Shown here piece after piece: positions 1 through 8,466 of a stretch of 42,297 nt of DNA. The notes under the pieces were generated by a model that saw nothing but the letters and a program-made list of their open reading frames with translations, was not told the origin of the DNA and did no database searches. The position numbers were made by a program, and so were the translations under genes. The stretch comes from Lachnospiraceae bacterium (GTDB lineage Bacteria > Bacillota > Clostridia > Lachnospirales > Lachnospiraceae): assembly GCA_017532145.1 (NCBI GenBank), contig JAFXJR010000124.1:1-42297 (forward strand), in the 5' to 3' direction. Numbering within the stretch: the stretch's first letter is position 1; each line of letters starts with the position of its first letter.

Positions 1-180
1 ATCACATTCAATAGCGATAATTTCTATTTTTAACTCCTTACATTTTAATTCGACCAGTTCCTTAAATCGTTGCTCTACTTTAGGTATCAAAAAAATTTTT
101 CGTCTGTATCTTGGACAAAACACAAAATGATAATTTATCAAAGATACCGTTGTGTTTGTATGTCTATAATTATTTTCCAT
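1..180 (-). CDS. tnpA: IS200/IS605-type transposase TnpA, N-terminal part (cut by window edge)
   Basis: Reading back from an ATG at 178-180 gives 60 residues with no stop before the window edge. The visible part contains NYHFVFCPRYRRKIF, the typical N-terminal strand of single-stranded-DNA Y1 (HUH) transposases of the IS200/IS605 family, followed by a helix ending IIAIECD, just before the expected metal-binding HxH motif. The HUH motif and catalytic tyrosine would lie beyond position 1 and cannot be checked. It lies downstream of arsR on the same strand, so the element may have inserted behind that gene. Family assignment is from the N-terminal pattern and is fairly sure; completeness is unknown. 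Confidence 0.85.
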   Translation of the reverse strand, partial: MENNYRHTNTTVSLINYHFVFCPRYRRKIFLIPKVEQRFKELVELKCKELKIEIIAIECD

Positions 181-291
181 ACATATACTATACTATAATA
201 TATGTATAAAATCAATAATAACATACACATCAAATTTATAAAATAAATGTGCTATCCATCCCCAATATTTGGTTTTGGATAAAATCCCAAA

Positions 292-585
292 TCATAAACA
301 ACATCCTCCTTCTTTGACACAGAAAAGCGATTCAATAAATTGCTTAAAATCACCTAATGTTTCGCCGTTTAAAGAATAGTGATGCCTTTTCCCTTCTTTT
401 CTATTATTTACAAGCCCACATTCACATAATATTTTCATATGGTGAGACAATGTAGGTTGTGTAATCTGAAATGCTTCTAATAATTTACAACCACACTTCT
501 CACCATCTGAAAGCATCTGCACAATTTGCAATCGATTACTGTCTCCAAGTGCTTTACATATAACTGCCACGTCTATCGTATTCAT
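292..585 (-). CDS. arsR: ArsR/SmtB-family metalloregulator, arsenic type
   Basis: A 97-residue winged-helix repressor. The segment EKCGCKLLEAF carries a Cys-x-Cys pair at the place where ArsR proteins bind As(III)/Sb(III), followed by the recognition helix TQPTLSHHMKIL and a basic wing (RKEGKRHHYSLN). The C-terminus ends in a further Cys cluster (CVKEGGCCL). Such proteins repress their own operon and leave DNA when metalloid binds. ATG at 585 is chosen because GAGG sits 8 nt upstream; a GTG at 594 would overlap it. Two palindromes upstream (598-653) are likely operators. No arsenite permease or reductase follows; the next gene is an IS200-type transposase, so this may be an orphaned regulator. 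Confidence 0.92.
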   Translation of the reverse strand: MNTIDVAVICKALGDSNRLQIVQMLSDGEKCGCKLLEAFQITQPTLSHHMKILCECGLVNNRKEGKRHHYSLNGETLGDFKQFIESLFCVKEGGCCL

Positions 586-597
586 ATAACTCACCTC

Positions 598-653
598 ACA
601 TAGATATTTGTCTATGTGTTTAAAATGTCATATACATAGATGATTGTCAATGT
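598..653 (-). promoter_or_regulatory. arsR promoter with two ArsR-type operator palindromes
   Basis: Positions 598-617 form a palindrome with perfect 7-bp arms ACATAGA/TCTATGT, and 634-653 a related imperfect one (ACATAGA on one side, CAATGT on the other). A TTGACA -35 box (minus strand, 645-650) lies inside the distal palindrome; the -10 is poor (CATTTT near 622-627). Two sites overlapping and following the promoter fit autorepression by ArsR. The operators are seen directly; their use by this ArsR is inferred. Confidence 0.65.
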
Positions 654-661
654 GTACTTCG

Positions 662-698
662 TAAAAAAACACATCCTCTATACTAAAAGATGTGTTTT
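662..698 (-). terminator. Rho-independent terminator behind the transposase remnant
   Basis: A 10-bp perfect stem (AAAACACATC, 666-675, with GATGTGTTTT, 689-698) is followed on the minus strand by a run of T (complement of the seven A at 663-669). It ends transcription of the transposase remnant before the arsR promoter. Confidence 0.75.
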
Positions 699-704
699 CA
701 TAAA

Positions 705-2425
705 TTATTTAGTGTATATGTCAACTTCATCTACCTTTGCCAGTTTGTCAGAAATAAATAATGCCTTTTTTGGAATGGATTTTGCATCAATACCAAAAGC
801 TTTTAAAATATTTTTCTGTATAGCTGTCACAGCATGATCAAGACGATATATTCCATCTGACTGGCGAATCATTTCTATCTTTTCAAGTTCTTTAATCGCC
901 GCAGATATGGTCATGTAATTCGGTTTATTTTCACCTTCTTCGATAGCTTCATCTAATCCTGTATAAATCCTGTTACGTATAATTAATGCAATAAATCCTA
1001 TTAGTGTTTTTGCCTGGAATGCCTCGTCTGTCTCAACCCGCATTGCACTGTTTCCCAAATAAGATTTATCCGCTCTGAAAAGTTTCTCTGATTCATCTCT
1101 GCTCTTGTATAAATATAATGCATCCTTTGCTGTCATTCTTTTTGATGTCACAATGACAAAGTATCCGCACATTTTCTTTGCCTTTGAGATTTCACTATAT
1201 TTTGGTGCAATAGCTGCTATTATTCCTTCTTTATCCCTTTCGAACCGGAAGTATTTCTCCGCCTCTTTTACTTTCTTATCTGTTCCGATTAGTTTCTTTC
1301 CATTCGTTCTATCTTTGCTTCCAGATTTTCTCTTTCAACAGCAGCTTGCAACTCATTAAAGAAAACATGAATATACCTGTTTTTGTCATCAGTCGGAAAC
1401 AGATTTGTTCGTCAAGTTGTTCCATATACTTTATATTTACCCATTCTTTTCTTTCGGTCATCTTCAAATGTGCCCTACACTTCCTTTACCAATCCATTTA
1501 TGAAGTTTGCATTTCCTTTTGCCATGATTACAAAAGGCATTCTGTTTTCATCCAGATAATTAAGATTTTCTCTGCTGAAATATCCCCTGTCCAACACAAA
1601 TCCAACCTTTCTATACCCATACCCCACGGCCTTATCCACCATATATTTTAACAGCGAAACATCTACGATACTTCTAGGATATTCTTCATAAAATAATGGC
1701 TCTCGGTTATCATGATCATACCCAACACTGATATTGACTATCGGTTTTGCTGAATCATCTTTCGCATGCCCAAACTCTGCTATTTCTATTTCACCCGCCT
1801 GAATATTTTTATTTGTAGAATCATATGAAATGTAAATATTTTTATCATGTTCTCTTCCTTCATTCCACTTGTCTAAAAATCCAAGCCTCTGATCATCTGT
1901 AATATTTTTTAAAAATGATGAAATTTTTGTCTCGCTATATATTTTATAATCCGGCGTAAATAGCGGGTGGTTATACGCGTAATCAGGATAGTATTGTGCT
2001 GCATTATTTTCCATAATTATGGAATAGGCAACCATATCAGAAAGCAAACCACAATCCAACGGAAACCATTCCTCTATCATGTCTTTTACTCCCGAATCCA
2101 TCAGTAGCTTCTTGATAACCAGAAACCTTCCAATCCGAATACAACTGCTCCTTTTCGGCCGATTGTCTGATTCCGGCATCTGTACATCCGGAAAATACGT
2201 ATTAAATTTTTCATTTGGATACATTTTTCCTTCCTCGTTTTCACAAATTTTCCCAATAGTAACACGGTCAGGTACATTATATTTTTTCTCTGGATGATAT
2301 GTACGTCCTGTTTCATACATCACATAAATACCTTTTTGGATTGTTATTTTCCCCTGCACTTTTGGAATTTCAACTACTGATTTGTCATACAAAAAAATCG
2401 CTCCTTTTATCAGTGTATTATCCAC
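705..2425 (-). pseudogene. Decayed DDE transposase, IS4/IS1634-like
   Basis: Two frames together make one transposase. The upstream piece (1475-2425, 316 residues) has the N-terminal domain and a catalytic core with YISYDST (first Asp) and FVLDRGYFSRENL (second Asp). The downstream piece (705-1172, 155 residues) has YKSRDESEKLFRADK, matching the Y-(2)-R-(3)-E-(6)-K signature of the IS4 superfamily with the last acidic residue. About 300 bp between them (1173-1474) is related sequence interrupted by stops and frame changes, so no intact enzyme is made. Terminal inverted repeats could not be picked out by eye. The element and its flanks are clearly AT-rich, as is the rest of the first 3.6 kb. 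Confidence 0.85.
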
Positions 2426-2668
2426 TCAATAATTATAGTATTATTTTACGCTAATTACAAACAACAATAGGGCAAAAATACTTGATTTGCAATATTTTTC
2501 TGCACTCTATCTTGCTTACGGCATATTAGAAAATAAAAATAGGGTAAGAAACAAATTCCTGTATTTATCTAAAAAAATAATAAGATAATCTATCCATCAT
2601 AGAAGTTTTGTTATATAATAACTTTGATAATATCATACCCCAAGAACTATATATATTAGGAGTTTTTT

Positions 2669-3562
2669 ATAATAGAAAAAGTATATATCCCCCCAATTAA
2701 AATACAGGGAATCAAAACTAAACTGGTAAAATTAATCTCTGATAATGTTTACATGAATGAAAATTCCGTTTGGTATGAACCATTTATGGGTTCTGGGGTT
2801 GTAGGAATTAACTTATCCCCAAAACAAGCTGTTTTTTCAGATACAAACCCTCACACAATTGCGTTATATAATGCAATAAAAGCTGGTGAAATCACCTCTC
2901 AAAGAGTTCGTGAATACCTTGAATATGAAGGAACGCAGTTAGCCCAGAAAGACGACGAACACTATTACTATATCCGTGACCGATTTAATGAAACACATAA
3001 TCCATTAGACTTTTTGTTCTTAAACAGAAGTTGCTTTAATGGAATGATTCGTTTTAATCGCTACTATAAATTCAATGTTCCCTATGAACATAAACCCAAG
3101 CGTTTTACTAAAGCTTATATTACTAAAATTGTCAACCAAGTAAAGCATTTAGAGACTATTCTTCCAGAAAATAATTGGAAATTTATTTGTTGCTCATTTG
3201 AAGAAACTATTGCCCATGCCGCTCCAAATGACTTTATTTATTGTGACCCTCCATACATCGGTAGACATGTTGATTACTATGACAGTTGGGATGAAGAACA
3301 TGAAATTGCATTAAGAGATGCGCTTTTTGCTTCCAAAGCTAAATTTATGCTTTCAACCTGGGATGAAAATAGATATCGAAAGAACGAATATATTGATACA
3401 ATCTGGCAAGGATGCCATAAAATTATCAAAGAGCATTTTTACCATATTGGTGCAAAAGAGTCCAATCGTAATTCTATGATGGAAGCGCTATTAACCAACT
3501 ATGACCCATCTATGGTACTCACTCGCCCACTGTGTTCCAGTGAGAAACTAATCATTCTCTAA
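2669..3562 (+). CDS. DNA adenine-N6 methyltransferase, D12 class (Dam/DpnII-like), non-ATG start
   Basis: It transfers methyl from S-adenosylmethionine to adenine N6 in DNA. Motif IV DPPY is clear (FIYCDPPYIG), motif I is WYEPFMGSGVVGINL, and RFNRYYKFNVPYEHKPKRF matches the Dam-type central signature. The first ATG (2753) lacks a ribosome site and would remove PIKIQGIKTKL, which is motif X of this class. The frame stays open upstream to a TAG at 2657, and TTAGGAG (2656-2662) stands 6 nt before an ATA at 2669 and 9 nt before an ATA at 2672. I therefore place the start at 2669, perhaps an ATG mutated to ATA; output may be poor. Full length would be 297 residues, normal for Dam. No restriction enzyme is adjacent. 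Sequence specificity (GATC is likely for the group) is not shown. It is the only clear plus-strand gene, in AT-rich DNA. Confidence 0.85.
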   Translation: MIEKVYIPPIKIQGIKTKLVKLISDNVYMNENSVWYEPFMGSGVVGINLSPKQAVFSDTNPHTIALYNAIKAGEITSQRVREYLEYEGTQLAQKDDEHYYYIRDRFNETHNPLDFLFLNRSCFNGMIRFNRYYKFNVPYEHKPKRFTKAYITKIVNQVKHLETILPENNWKFICCSFEETIAHAAPNDFIYCDPPYIGRHVDYYDSWDEEHEIALRDALFASKAKFMLSTWDENRYRKNEYIDTIWQGCHKIIKEHFYHIGAKESNRNSMMEALLTNYDPSMVLTRPLCSSEKLIIL

Positions 3563-3568
3563 AACAAA

Positions 3569-3615
3569 AAAACGGATGAACAAACTCTTCAACTCTGATT
3601 TGTTTATCCGTTTTT
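3569..3615. terminator. Bidirectional terminator between methylase and glycan operon
   Basis: A stem of about 14 bp (arms near 3569-3583 and 3599-3613, core AACGGATGAACAA with TTGTTTATCCGTT) is flanked by T runs on both strands: five T at 3611-3615 on the plus strand and a run of A at 3566-3572 read as T on the minus strand. It can stop both the methylase transcript and the long minus-strand glycan operon that converges on it. Confidence 0.85.
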
Positions 3616-3654
3616 CATTTTCGTATTTCTATATTTACCAAAGCTTTGATTTCC

Positions 3655-4437
3655 CTACCTCCTAAACCGTTCCGCACTCTTTTCCCCATGGAGGATTCGA
3701 TTCTTATCCGACCCATTCAGTTGGACAATCTTCCCTCTTCGGTCATAATAGGTAAGTAAATCTGAGTTTCTCACATATTTTACCTGATCCACATTGTCTA
3801 AATAATCCTGTATCTCGTCTATCCGCTCTAGCTCCGCCTTACGATAGGCTGACAATACCGGTACCATTTTTCCTGTAGCTTCATCGGAAATAATAGCATC
3901 CTCTGTAACGTCAGCTACTACTCCATCCGGCTCTGCCGCTTCCTCATCCATCTTCCCAGCTTCTGCTATTTCTTCATCTGTAACAATTTCTGCCTCCACC
4001 GATTCTTCTGTCGACTCATTGGTTGCTTCCTGAAGCTCTGCTTCACTTTCTGCAGATGCACTGTCAGAATTCCAAAAATCCGAAACTGCCTGTTTAATCC
4101 CTGAAAAGAAGCCGGAAATCCACTTTGTCAGGTTAGAAAACAGATGACCAATCCCAGACAGTATCTGATTAACATCCTGACTGTCAGAAGCTTCCTTTTC
4201 TGTCGTTTTGGCATCCTTACTTTTCGTGTAAGCTCCACCGGACTGCCCGGAAAGCTCTACCACTACTCCCTCTGCCTCTCCTACCTTTTTGTCTTTTTTC
4301 TTCTGACTACCCTCTTTTTCCATGCCATCCTGATTCAGGGCAAACTTCTCCCCATTGTCAGTGGATGTCCCCATCTGAGTATTAATTTTTCCGTATTCAT
4401 ATTCATAATAGCCTCTATTGCTTACCGGATCTATCAT
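3655..4437 (-). CDS. Hypothetical acidic protein, last gene of the glycan operon
   Basis: I do not recognise a named domain. The 260-residue product starts MIDPVSNRGYYEYEYGK; this ATG (4437) has AAAGGAGTGG 8 nt upstream, whereas an in-frame ATG at 4500 does not and lies almost on the preceding gene. A lysine- and serine-rich middle leads to a single hydrophobic stretch (HLFSNLTKWISGFFSGIKQAVSDFW), then about 60 strongly acidic residues (runs of E, D and A), then a compact basic end (YDRRGKIVQLNGSDKNRILHGEK). No signal peptide is visible. The acidic segment is probably disordered. Being the promoter-distal member of a surface glycan operon suggests a link to it, but no function can be assigned. 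Confidence 0.75.
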   Translation of the reverse strand: MIDPVSNRGYYEYEYGKINTQMGTSTDNGEKFALNQDGMEKEGSQKKKDKKVGEAEGVVVELSGQSGGAYTKSKDAKTTEKEASDSQDVNQILSGIGHLFSNLTKWISGFFSGIKQAVSDFWNSDSASAESEAELQEATNESTEESVEAEIVTDEEIAEAGKMDEEAAEPDGVVADVTEDAIISDEATGKMVPVLSAYRKAELERIDEIQDYLDNVDQVKYVRNSDLLTYYDRRGKIVQLNGSDKNRILHGEKSAERFRR

Positions 4438-4503
4438 CTTATCCACTCCTTTCTCTGCCAGTGTATTGACGATTGATACTTGTGTACGGATGGCCGACAA
4501 ACC

Positions 4504-5940
4504 TTATCGTCTCTTTATATAGCCCCTCCATACCTCACGCAGCAGAAGGTAACCGCCTGCATAAAAGGTGGTAAAGCCATACACCATATATCTGGACAGA
4601 CACATAATGGTCAGAGACACTGCTGCCACATTGGCTACAACAGCTACCAAAGCAATAGCCATCACAGGTACGGCAGGATTCCTCCTATCCTGCCGCCAAA
4701 CCAGATAGGACAGGATAGCTACCATGAAATAAACCAAAACGGCTGCCCAGCTTAACCAGGGATGTACCACAGCAACACTGCGAATCAGACCATAGGCTGC
4801 CACTCCCAGATAATTGGTAAACCATTGCCAAAAGCAGCCAGGAAAAATACCTGCCATAATCTTTGCGGAAACTGCGTCTGCTCTTAGATTCTGTTCAATA
4901 TAATCTTTGGTTACTTTTTCATCATAGTACTGATAAAAGACGTCTTCAATCATCTCATATTTAATTGTATCATGCCACTGCTCCAGATGCTCCACCTTTT
5001 CCGTCCAACTTTTTCCGGCATACTGGTAATTGGCCTGTCTTTCCTCTGTTAAATCGTACATCTGATAAAAAAATTCCCTGGCCTCCTTATCCCGGATTCC
5101 TTCCCCATCTGACCGGTCTGCCGCATAAAGCATATTGGTCAGGGTATTTACCATGCCGTATGTATTGTTGATAAAACGGCCATTATAAACCAGATTATAG
5201 GTTTTTACTGCCACAGACCGCAGAGAAAATACCACAACTACTGTCAGGGCTACTGCTAATAAAGACAACAACAGCTGACTTCTGTCTCTCTTTTTCTTTT
5301 TGCCTCGTCCCCTTCCTCCCTTTTTGGGAGTCTCCAACAGGATTCTTCCTGCTACTACCAGCATCCATAAAGGCAGGGTCAACATCATCTGGCTTCGGGT
5401 CAGAGAGAGGATAAAGGCCAGAAACAGAGAAAAACCCGTCATTCCCCATCTGGCTTTCCCCTTTTCCAGTACCATACCAAAGCAGGCTGTCATAAACAGT
5501 AAAAATAAGGGAAGACAGAGAGCCTCACTCATGACTGAATTGGTTAAGAACAGATGCAGAGAGGAAAACAACATCGTCATCATATGGGGAGCAATTCCCA
5601 GCACTACCAAAATTCCTTCCTCCAGCCAGTTTAATCTAAATCGCCATGAAAGATAGGCAGAAAATATCCATATACTCACTGCTGCCAGCCCATTTTGTAA
5701 AATTCCCATCACCGTCAGCCAGTCTTCTCCCGCTATTCTCCGTAGAGCTGCTAAAAACAGAGGATACAGGGGTTCTCTGTGAATATGCATTTTTATATAC
5801 TGATCGGAATCATTATAAATTCCGGAACCTAAAAGGGCAAACATGCCCCAAAATATGGCTAACAACAGCCCCAAAAAGATTCCTGAACAAACTGCTTTTC
5901 TCTTTTTTGCAGGCTTTTCATTCCGTCCATTCGTTTTCAA
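4504..5940 (-). CDS. Polytopic membrane protein, probable GT-C-type glycosyltransferase
   Basis: A 478-residue protein with about ten hydrophobic segments. After the first membrane helix (residues about 18-38) comes an outside loop with YNDSDQYIKMHIHREPLYPLF, an acidic motif in the first loop as in GT-C enzymes that use polyprenyl-phosphate sugars. It would add a sugar to a glycan on the outer face of the membrane; donor and acceptor are unknown. The start is a TTG at 5940 directly after the TAA of the upstream dehydrogenase gene, with GGAG 7 nt before it inside that gene's last codons, so the two are translationally coupled. A basic stretch GRGRGKKKKRDR lies in a cytoplasmic loop. Membrane nature is sure, enzyme class is inference. 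Confidence 0.75.
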   Translation of the reverse strand: MKTNGRNEKPAKKRKAVCSGIFLGLLLAIFWGMFALLGSGIYNDSDQYIKMHIHREPLYPLFLAALRRIAGEDWLTVMGILQNGLAAVSIWIFSAYLSWRFRLNWLEEGILVVLGIAPHMMTMLFSSLHLFLTNSVMSEALCLPLFLLFMTACFGMVLEKGKARWGMTGFSLFLAFILSLTRSQMMLTLPLWMLVVAGRILLETPKKGGRGRGKKKKRDRSQLLLSLLAVALTVVVVFSLRSVAVKTYNLVYNGRFINNTYGMVNTLTNMLYAADRSDGEGIRDKEAREFFYQMYDLTEERQANYQYAGKSWTEKVEHLEQWHDTIKYEMIEDVFYQYYDEKVTKDYIEQNLRADAVSAKIMAGIFPGCFWQWFTNYLGVAAYGLIRSVAVVHPWLSWAAVLVYFMVAILSYLVWRQDRRNPAVPVMAIALVAVVANVAAVSLTIMCLSRYMVYGFTTFYAGGYLLLREVWRGYIKRR

Positions 5941-7260
5941 TTATAGTCTCCAATATAAATAGTCCGTCTGATATTCCTGCCGGTTAAACAATCCCTTCAA
6001 ATCCATCAATACCTTTACCTTATGGTCAGGATGGAAAAAACCAGCTATCTGCTCTTTGGAAAGCTCCAGAAAGCAGGAATGGGCTACTGCTATAATGATG
6101 GCATCCATATCCTTCACTTCTTCCATCTGATGAAAAGAAATTCCATAAAGCTGCTCTGCCTCCCGGGCATCTGCTGCCGGATCTACTACCATTGGAGTAA
6201 TCCCATATTCACCCAGCTCCTTATAGATGTCGATTACCTTAGTATTTCTGGTATCAGGACAATTTTCCTTAAAAGTAAAGCCCAGAATAGCTACCCTTGC
6301 ACCACTTACAGCCATTCCTGTCTTAATCAGATTCTTTACCAGACTTTCTGCCACATATTTTCCCATATCATCGTTAATCCGTCGTCCTGAAAGGATAATC
6401 TGAGAATGATAGCCCAACTGCTCTGCCTTATATGTTAAGTAATAGGGATCTACACCAATACAATGGCCTCCCACCAGTCCGGGAGCAAAAGGTAAAAAAT
6501 TCCACTTGGTACCTGCTGCCGCCAGTACCTCCTTGGTATCAATACCCATTTTATGAAAAATAATGGATAACTCATTCATAAAGGCAATATTAATGTCTCT
6601 CTGGCTGTTCTCAATAACCTTAGCTGCCTCTGCTACCCGGATGGACTCTGCCCGGTACACTCCTGCATCTACTACCAGCTCGTATACCTTAGCTACCATA
6701 TCTAATGTTTCTTCATCCATACCGGATACAATTTTTATAATCGTTTCCAAACGATGTACCTTGTCACCGGGATTGATTCTCTCCGGAGAATAGCCTACCT
6801 TAAAGTCTACTCCACAGGTTAATCCGGATTCCTGCTCCAGAATCGGCACACAGATATCCTCTGTTACTCCCGGATATACGGTTGACTCAAAGACCACCAC
6901 TGAGCCTTTGGTAAGATTCTGTCCCAATAGACGACTGGCTCCCTCCACCGGAGACAAATCCGGAGTATGATCCTCATTCACCGGAGTGGGTACTGCCACT
7001 ATATGAAATTTTGCTTCCTTCAATCGGGAGGCATCTGCGGTAAAGTCTACAGTTGTATTTTTAATTACCTCATTGCCCACTTCATTCGTAGGGTCTATAC
7101 CAGAACGGTAAAGGTCAATCTTGTTCTTATTCAAATCAAAACCAATTACCTTAATTTTTTTTGCAAATGCTACTGCAATAGGCATTCCCACATATCCCAG
7201 TCCTACCAGCGACAGCTTTTCTTCACCACTCACCAGCTTTTCATATAGATTCCATTCCAT
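5941..7260 (-). CDS. UDP-N-acetylhexosamine 6-dehydrogenase (TviB/WbpO-like)
   Basis: It oxidises C6 of a UDP-sugar twice with NAD+ to give the uronic acid. The 439 residues show the Rossmann motif GLGYVG (20-25), the ESTVYPGVTED segment, and the catalytic Cys267 in GGHCIGVDPYYL, followed by the C-terminal UDP-binding domain with GFTFKENCPDTRN. The SPERINPGDK signature and the length fit the TviB/WbpO branch acting on UDP-GlcNAc or UDP-GalNAc better than UDP-glucose dehydrogenases. ATG at 7260 has GGGAGGAAG a short distance upstream; in-frame upstream codons run into repeat remnant A. The uronic acid may be a substrate for the ATP-grasp ligase two genes upstream. Exact sugar is not provable from sequence. 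Confidence 0.9.
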   Translation of the reverse strand: MEWNLYEKLVSGEEKLSLVGLGYVGMPIAVAFAKKIKVIGFDLNKNKIDLYRSGIDPTNEVGNEVIKNTTVDFTADASRLKEAKFHIVAVPTPVNEDHTPDLSPVEGASRLLGQNLTKGSVVVFESTVYPGVTEDICVPILEQESGLTCGVDFKVGYSPERINPGDKVHRLETIIKIVSGMDEETLDMVAKVYELVVDAGVYRAESIRVAEAAKVIENSQRDINIAFMNELSIIFHKMGIDTKEVLAAAGTKWNFLPFAPGLVGGHCIGVDPYYLTYKAEQLGYHSQIILSGRRINDDMGKYVAESLVKNLIKTGMAVSGARVAILGFTFKENCPDTRNTKVIDIYKELGEYGITPMVVDPAADAREAEQLYGISFHQMEEVKDMDAIIIAVAHSCFLELSKEQIAGFFHPDHKVKVLMDLKGLFNRQEYQTDYLYWRL

Positions 7261-7285
7261 AATATTCTTCCTCCCTTTGCTACTT

Positions 7286-7337
7286 TTACTGTTCAGTACC
7301 CTCACTGTCACCATGTTACCACTATCAGCACAGTAAC
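7286..7337. repeat. Dispersed 90-bp repeat, shortened copy A
   Basis: CTGTTCAGTACCCTCAC is shared exactly with full copy E, then TTACCACTA and CAGCACAG match interior parts, but about 35 bp of the consensus are missing. The remaining ends TTACTG and CAGTAA can pair. It sits between the GT4 gene and the dehydrogenase gene in the glycan operon, in the same orientation as the other copies. Confidence 0.75.
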
Positions 7338-7377
7338 TTATCTGATTCACTATTTTTCGTGTGTCCCACTTACACAG

Positions 7378-8466
7378 CTACCGGCTATAGATAGCCTCCC
7401 GAACCTCACTAACATAGCTTCCGGTTACTATACATCTGTCAAACTCCCGTTCCATCTTAGCCCTAGCCTCCCTCCCCATTAGAGCCTGCTGCTCTTTGGA
7501 CAATTCCAGAAATTTTTCTATAGCTTCTATTAAAGAATCTGCATTTCCCGGGGTAAAACCAAAACCGGTAATGCCCTCCTCAAAGGCTTCCTTACAGCCA
7601 CTGATACGGGAAGCAATCACCGGTCGTCCGGTGGAGGCTGCCTCAATTAAAGCATTAGACATCCCCTCATGAAAGGATGCCACCACCACTGCTGAAGCTC
7701 TGGTCAAATAAGGATGTACCTCGGTATGGAAGCCCCACTGGCTAATTACTCCTTTTTCCTCATACTCATCCAGCATGGCCTGATAATCCTCATCACAGTA
7801 GCCCAGAATGGCAAACTCTACCTCCTCCTGATGCAATCGCACTGCTGCCTCTAAAAATTCCAAAATTCCTCTTTCTTTCATTACCCTACCCACAAAAAGC
7901 AGAGTAGTCTTCCCTTCTTTGGGATAGTCTTCAAAGGTATGCCGATCCAGATTCACACCGGAACCATTGACCAGACGGGATTTTTTTCCCTGAATCTGAT
8001 ACTGTTCAAAGATACTCTGGTTTTCTCTGTTTTGAAAAAATACACAGGAAGCTCCCTTCAGCCCCATCCGATATAGAAAAACAATCAGCTTAAGAAAAAG
8101 TCCCCTTTTATCAAAGCCCCCTCCTAGTCCTGTAACCGTAGACAGATAAGGAACGTTAAACATTCTGCAGGCGATTCCTCCATACACATTAGGTTTAATG
8201 GTATAGGTCAATACCAAATCCGGTTTAAGCTCCTGCAGCAGTCTGCGATAGGAAAGTAACAGCTTAAAATCCTCCCTGGGATTGACTCCCCTGCGGTTAA
8301 TCGGAGTAGCTACAATCTGGCAGCCCTCCTGCTCCAGCTCCTTCTTTTTTACCTCGTCAGGCATACTGACGATTACCGTATGCTCCTTTAACAGCTCCAC
8401 CAGCAGCTCATTTCTGAAATCATACAGGCCACCGGAAGAATTTGTCAATACTAATATCTTACCCAT
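7378..8466 (-). CDS. GT4-family glycosyltransferase (PglA-like)
   Basis: A 362-residue GT-B fold retaining glycosyltransferase of the inner membrane face. The N-terminal domain has a glycine-rich acceptor loop (TNSSGGLYDFRNELL), and the C-terminal domain has FVGRVMKERG and the E-x7-E donor signature (E267 and E275 in FHEGMSNALIEAA). It resembles enzymes adding HexNAc to undecaprenyl-diphosphate bacillosamine-type lipids (PglA group); with the PglC-like gene two places upstream it probably adds the second sugar. Its ATG follows the TAA of the ATP-grasp gene with no gap (TAAATG), a sign of coupling. Donor sugar is unknown. Confidence 0.9.
   Translation of the reverse strand: MGKILVLTNSSGGLYDFRNELLVELLKEHTVIVSMPDEVKKKELEQEGCQIVATPINRRGVNPREDFKLLLSYRRLLQELKPDLVLTYTIKPNVYGGIACRMFNVPYLSTVTGLGGGFDKRGLFLKLIVFLYRMGLKGASCVFFQNRENQSIFEQYQIQGKKSRLVNGSGVNLDRHTFEDYPKEGKTTLLFVGRVMKERGILEFLEAAVRLHQEEVEFAILGYCDEDYQAMLDEYEEKGVISQWGFHTEVHPYLTRASAVVVASFHEGMSNALIEAASTGRPVIASRISGCKEAFEEGITGFGFTPGNADSLIEAIEKFLELSKEQQALMGREARAKMEREFDRCIVTGSYVSEVREAIYSR

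Noticed and set aside
5941-7350. Longer dehydrogenase starting at 7350
   Set aside because: The extra 30 codons run over repeat remnant A, have no ribosome site and are absent from the family; ATG 7260 has one.
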